64,000 nucleotides of DNA from Thermoproteota archaeon. GTDB taxonomy: Archaea > Thermoproteota > Nitrososphaeria > Nitrososphaerales > Nitrosopumilaceae. Under the pieces are notes generated by a model. The model was not told where the DNA came from. It saw only the letters and a program-made list of their open reading frames with translations, and searched no databases. The stretch lies in assembly GCA_003352285.1 (NCBI GenBank), contig QQVN01000005.1, forward strand, positions 186,001-250,000, given 5' to 3'. The position numbers and the translations under genes are program-made. Position 1 is the stretch's first letter; each line of letters opens with the position of its first letter. Of this stretch, positions 63,056 to 64,000 are shown piece after piece.

Positions 63056-63517
63056 TTGGCCAGTTATAAGGGAGCATATTCAAATGAACAATCACTAAAT
63101 TTTGTAATTCCGATTATGGTGATTATTTTTCTTGGAATTGTGTACATTATGGCACAAAGAGCAGGGGCAGGATTTGTTAGCTTTATCTTGATTGGTGCAG
63201 CCGCTGTAACTATGATCTATTGGGTTCAAGTTCTCAAAAAAATGACAAAGGAACAAAAGCCAAAATACACTGTTAGAGAACAAGAAACAAAGAACTGGGT
63301 TTACGATTTAATAAAAGGTGATCAGGAATTTGTATTTGTCGCAGAGGTTCCAGGGCCAGAAGATAGAATTATGGTAAGACTTGTTGATGGAATCTTATAC
63401 ATTCGTGGAAGTGGAAACTTTTCAAAAGAAGTTCCAATTGAAGGTTCAAACGATATGCAAATTTTTGATTTCAAATATAGAAATGGCGTCTTGACATTAA
63501 GAATTAAAAGATCATAG
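63056..63517 (+). CDS. Membrane-tethered alpha-crystallin (Hsp20-like) domain protein
   Basis: This 153-residue protein has two membrane helices at its N-terminus (FVIPIMVIIFLGIVYIMAQ and GFVSFILIGAAAVTMIYWV). After a short linker, its C-terminal ~75 residues look like an alpha-crystallin domain: EFVFVAEVPGPEDRIMVRLVDGILYIRG, then DFKYRNGVLTLRIKRS with the GVLTLRI motif. Small heat-shock proteins are usually soluble, so a membrane-anchored one may protect membrane proteins. The start is TTG at 63056. It converges on top6A. Confidence 0.78.
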   Translation: MASYKGAYSNEQSLNFVIPIMVIIFLGIVYIMAQRAGAGFVSFILIGAAAVTMIYWVQVLKKMTKEQKPKYTVREQETKNWVYDLIKGDQEFVFVAEVPGPEDRIMVRLVDGILYIRGSGNFSKEVPIEGSNDMQIFDFKYRNGVLTLRIKRS

Positions 63518-64000
63518 ACTCTTTGCAATTTCTAATTTGTGTGGAAGATATTTGTCAGTGATATTTGTAAGACCATACTTTGAGAAAGCCTCCAACTCTG
63601 CTTTGCGTTTAATTTTCAAAAATACTTCCAATTCTTTTTTCCATATTCCCTCTTGATATCTTGGATCTTTTTGAAGATCATAGCATCGTTTGATGTCAGA
63701 TTCAGTCATTGGAATTGTAGGAAGTTTGTATTTTTCAATATCAGTTGCCCAGACACCAACCCATTTTGCATCAGGAACGGTTAGTTCACGTAGGTGTGCG
63801 GCGTTTGCAGAACCAGATTTGATTACCATAGCAATATGTTCCCCATACACATCTCCATCAGTAAGAATCACAACGGGAAGACTGAGCTCATCATGTAATC
63901 TCTTTAGTAGAGTTCTTGTGGAACGAGGAGCTTGTCCACCGGTATCGACAATTATCGCTTTGAATTTTTTATCCACTTGTTCTTCAACGAATCTTGTAAA
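63512..64000 (-). CDS. top6A: DNA topoisomerase VI subunit A (partial, C-terminal part)
   Basis: This is the Toprim part of the Spo11-like subunit of Topo VI. VVILTDGDVYGEHIAMVI gives the Asp-x-Asp metal site, followed by KWVGVWATDIEKYKLPTIPMT and a C-terminal helical region. The open frame continues through the window edge (residues FTRFVEEQ before 63977), so the N-terminal winged-helix with the catalytic Tyr is outside. Its 3' end overlaps the Hsp20-like gene by 6 nt. Confidence 0.93.
   Translation of the reverse strand, partial: FTRFVEEQVDKKFKAIIVDTGGQAPRSTRTLLKRLHDELSLPVVILTDGDVYGEHIAMVIKSGSANAAHLRELTVPDAKWVGVWATDIEKYKLPTIPMTESDIKRCYDLQKDPRYQEGIWKKELEVFLKIKRKAELEAFSKYGLTNITDKYLPHKLEIAKSL

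Overview
The window reads as chromosome of a marine Nitrosopumilus-type ammonia-oxidising thaumarchaeon (Nitrososphaerota). It is AT-rich and packed with short intergenic gaps. Archaeal information-processing genes are present: DnaG, RadA, PsmA, RpoF, L21e, S30e, Nop5/fibrillarin, Trm1 and Topo VI-A. Thaumarchaeal hallmarks include a eukaryote-type topoisomerase IB, an RPC34-like RNA polymerase III subunit homologue, a PEFG-CTERM surface protein, and a crotonase/ADP-forming acyl-CoA synthetase pair matching the thaumarchaeal 3-hydroxypropionate/4-hydroxybutyrate carbon-fixation cycle. I saw no insertion sequence, integrase, CRISPR array or rRNA, so this looks like core genome rather than an island.

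Layout. 1-3.9 kb: LysW-carrier amino-acid biosynthesis (lysW, lysX/argX, lysK), a diphthine synthase fused to a DUF357-like domain, and an FAD synthetase with a helix-turn-helix head. 4-12.8 kb, mostly minus strand: thioesterase, CTP-dependent riboflavin kinase, dnaG, A-type Fe-S carrier, the two carbon-fixation genes, a glutamine amidotransferase, a small Toprim protein, glutamate dehydrogenase and a winged-helix regulator. 12.9-24 kb: proteasome alpha, UbiE-like methyltransferase plus MFS carrier, TatA, an orphan DNA methyltransferase, an Hrq1-type helicase, a secreted PQQ-type sugar dehydrogenase, an SDR and topoisomerase IB. 23.8-27.7 kb: secreted proteins, a histone-H1-like basic protein, an archaellin/pilin-like protein, and an elongator tRNA-Met whose intron lies in the anticodon stem.

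28-40 kb: malic enzyme, proline dehydrogenase convergent with P5C dehydrogenase and an arginase-family gene, a large fibronectin-III surface protein, methyltransferase and GNAT genes, a SirB1-like pair and tRNA-Ser(GCT). 40-46 kb: isocitrate dehydrogenase family, then the archaeal cluster L21e-rpoF-DUF655-ksgA-hemK2, radA and S30e. 46-55.4 kb: radical SAM protein, pyrDK, nop5-fibrillarin, RNase HII, Trm1, RlmE and RPC34-like. 55.4-64 kb: secreted proteins, an OLD-like ATPase, adenine/MTA salvage, small hypotheticals, a membrane-tethered alpha-crystallin domain, and the C-terminal part of topoisomerase VI subunit A running off the window.

Regulation. Many start codons, including numerous GTG and TTG starts, lie about 25-30 nt downstream of a TATA-like element. 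This implies leaderless or near-leaderless transcripts and was used to choose several starts. The radA promoter is special: two palindromes fill the gap between TATA box and start codon. The strongest novelty candidates are that radA operator, a LysW ending in Gln instead of Glu, the tRNA-Met stem intron with a full bulge-helix-bulge, near-perfect DNA tandem repeats encoding charged tails on Nop5 and the RPC34-like protein, a lysine-rich tail motif shared by RadA and the RPC34-like protein, and the DphB-DUF357 fusion. No gene cluster here clearly forms a wholly new multi-gene system.
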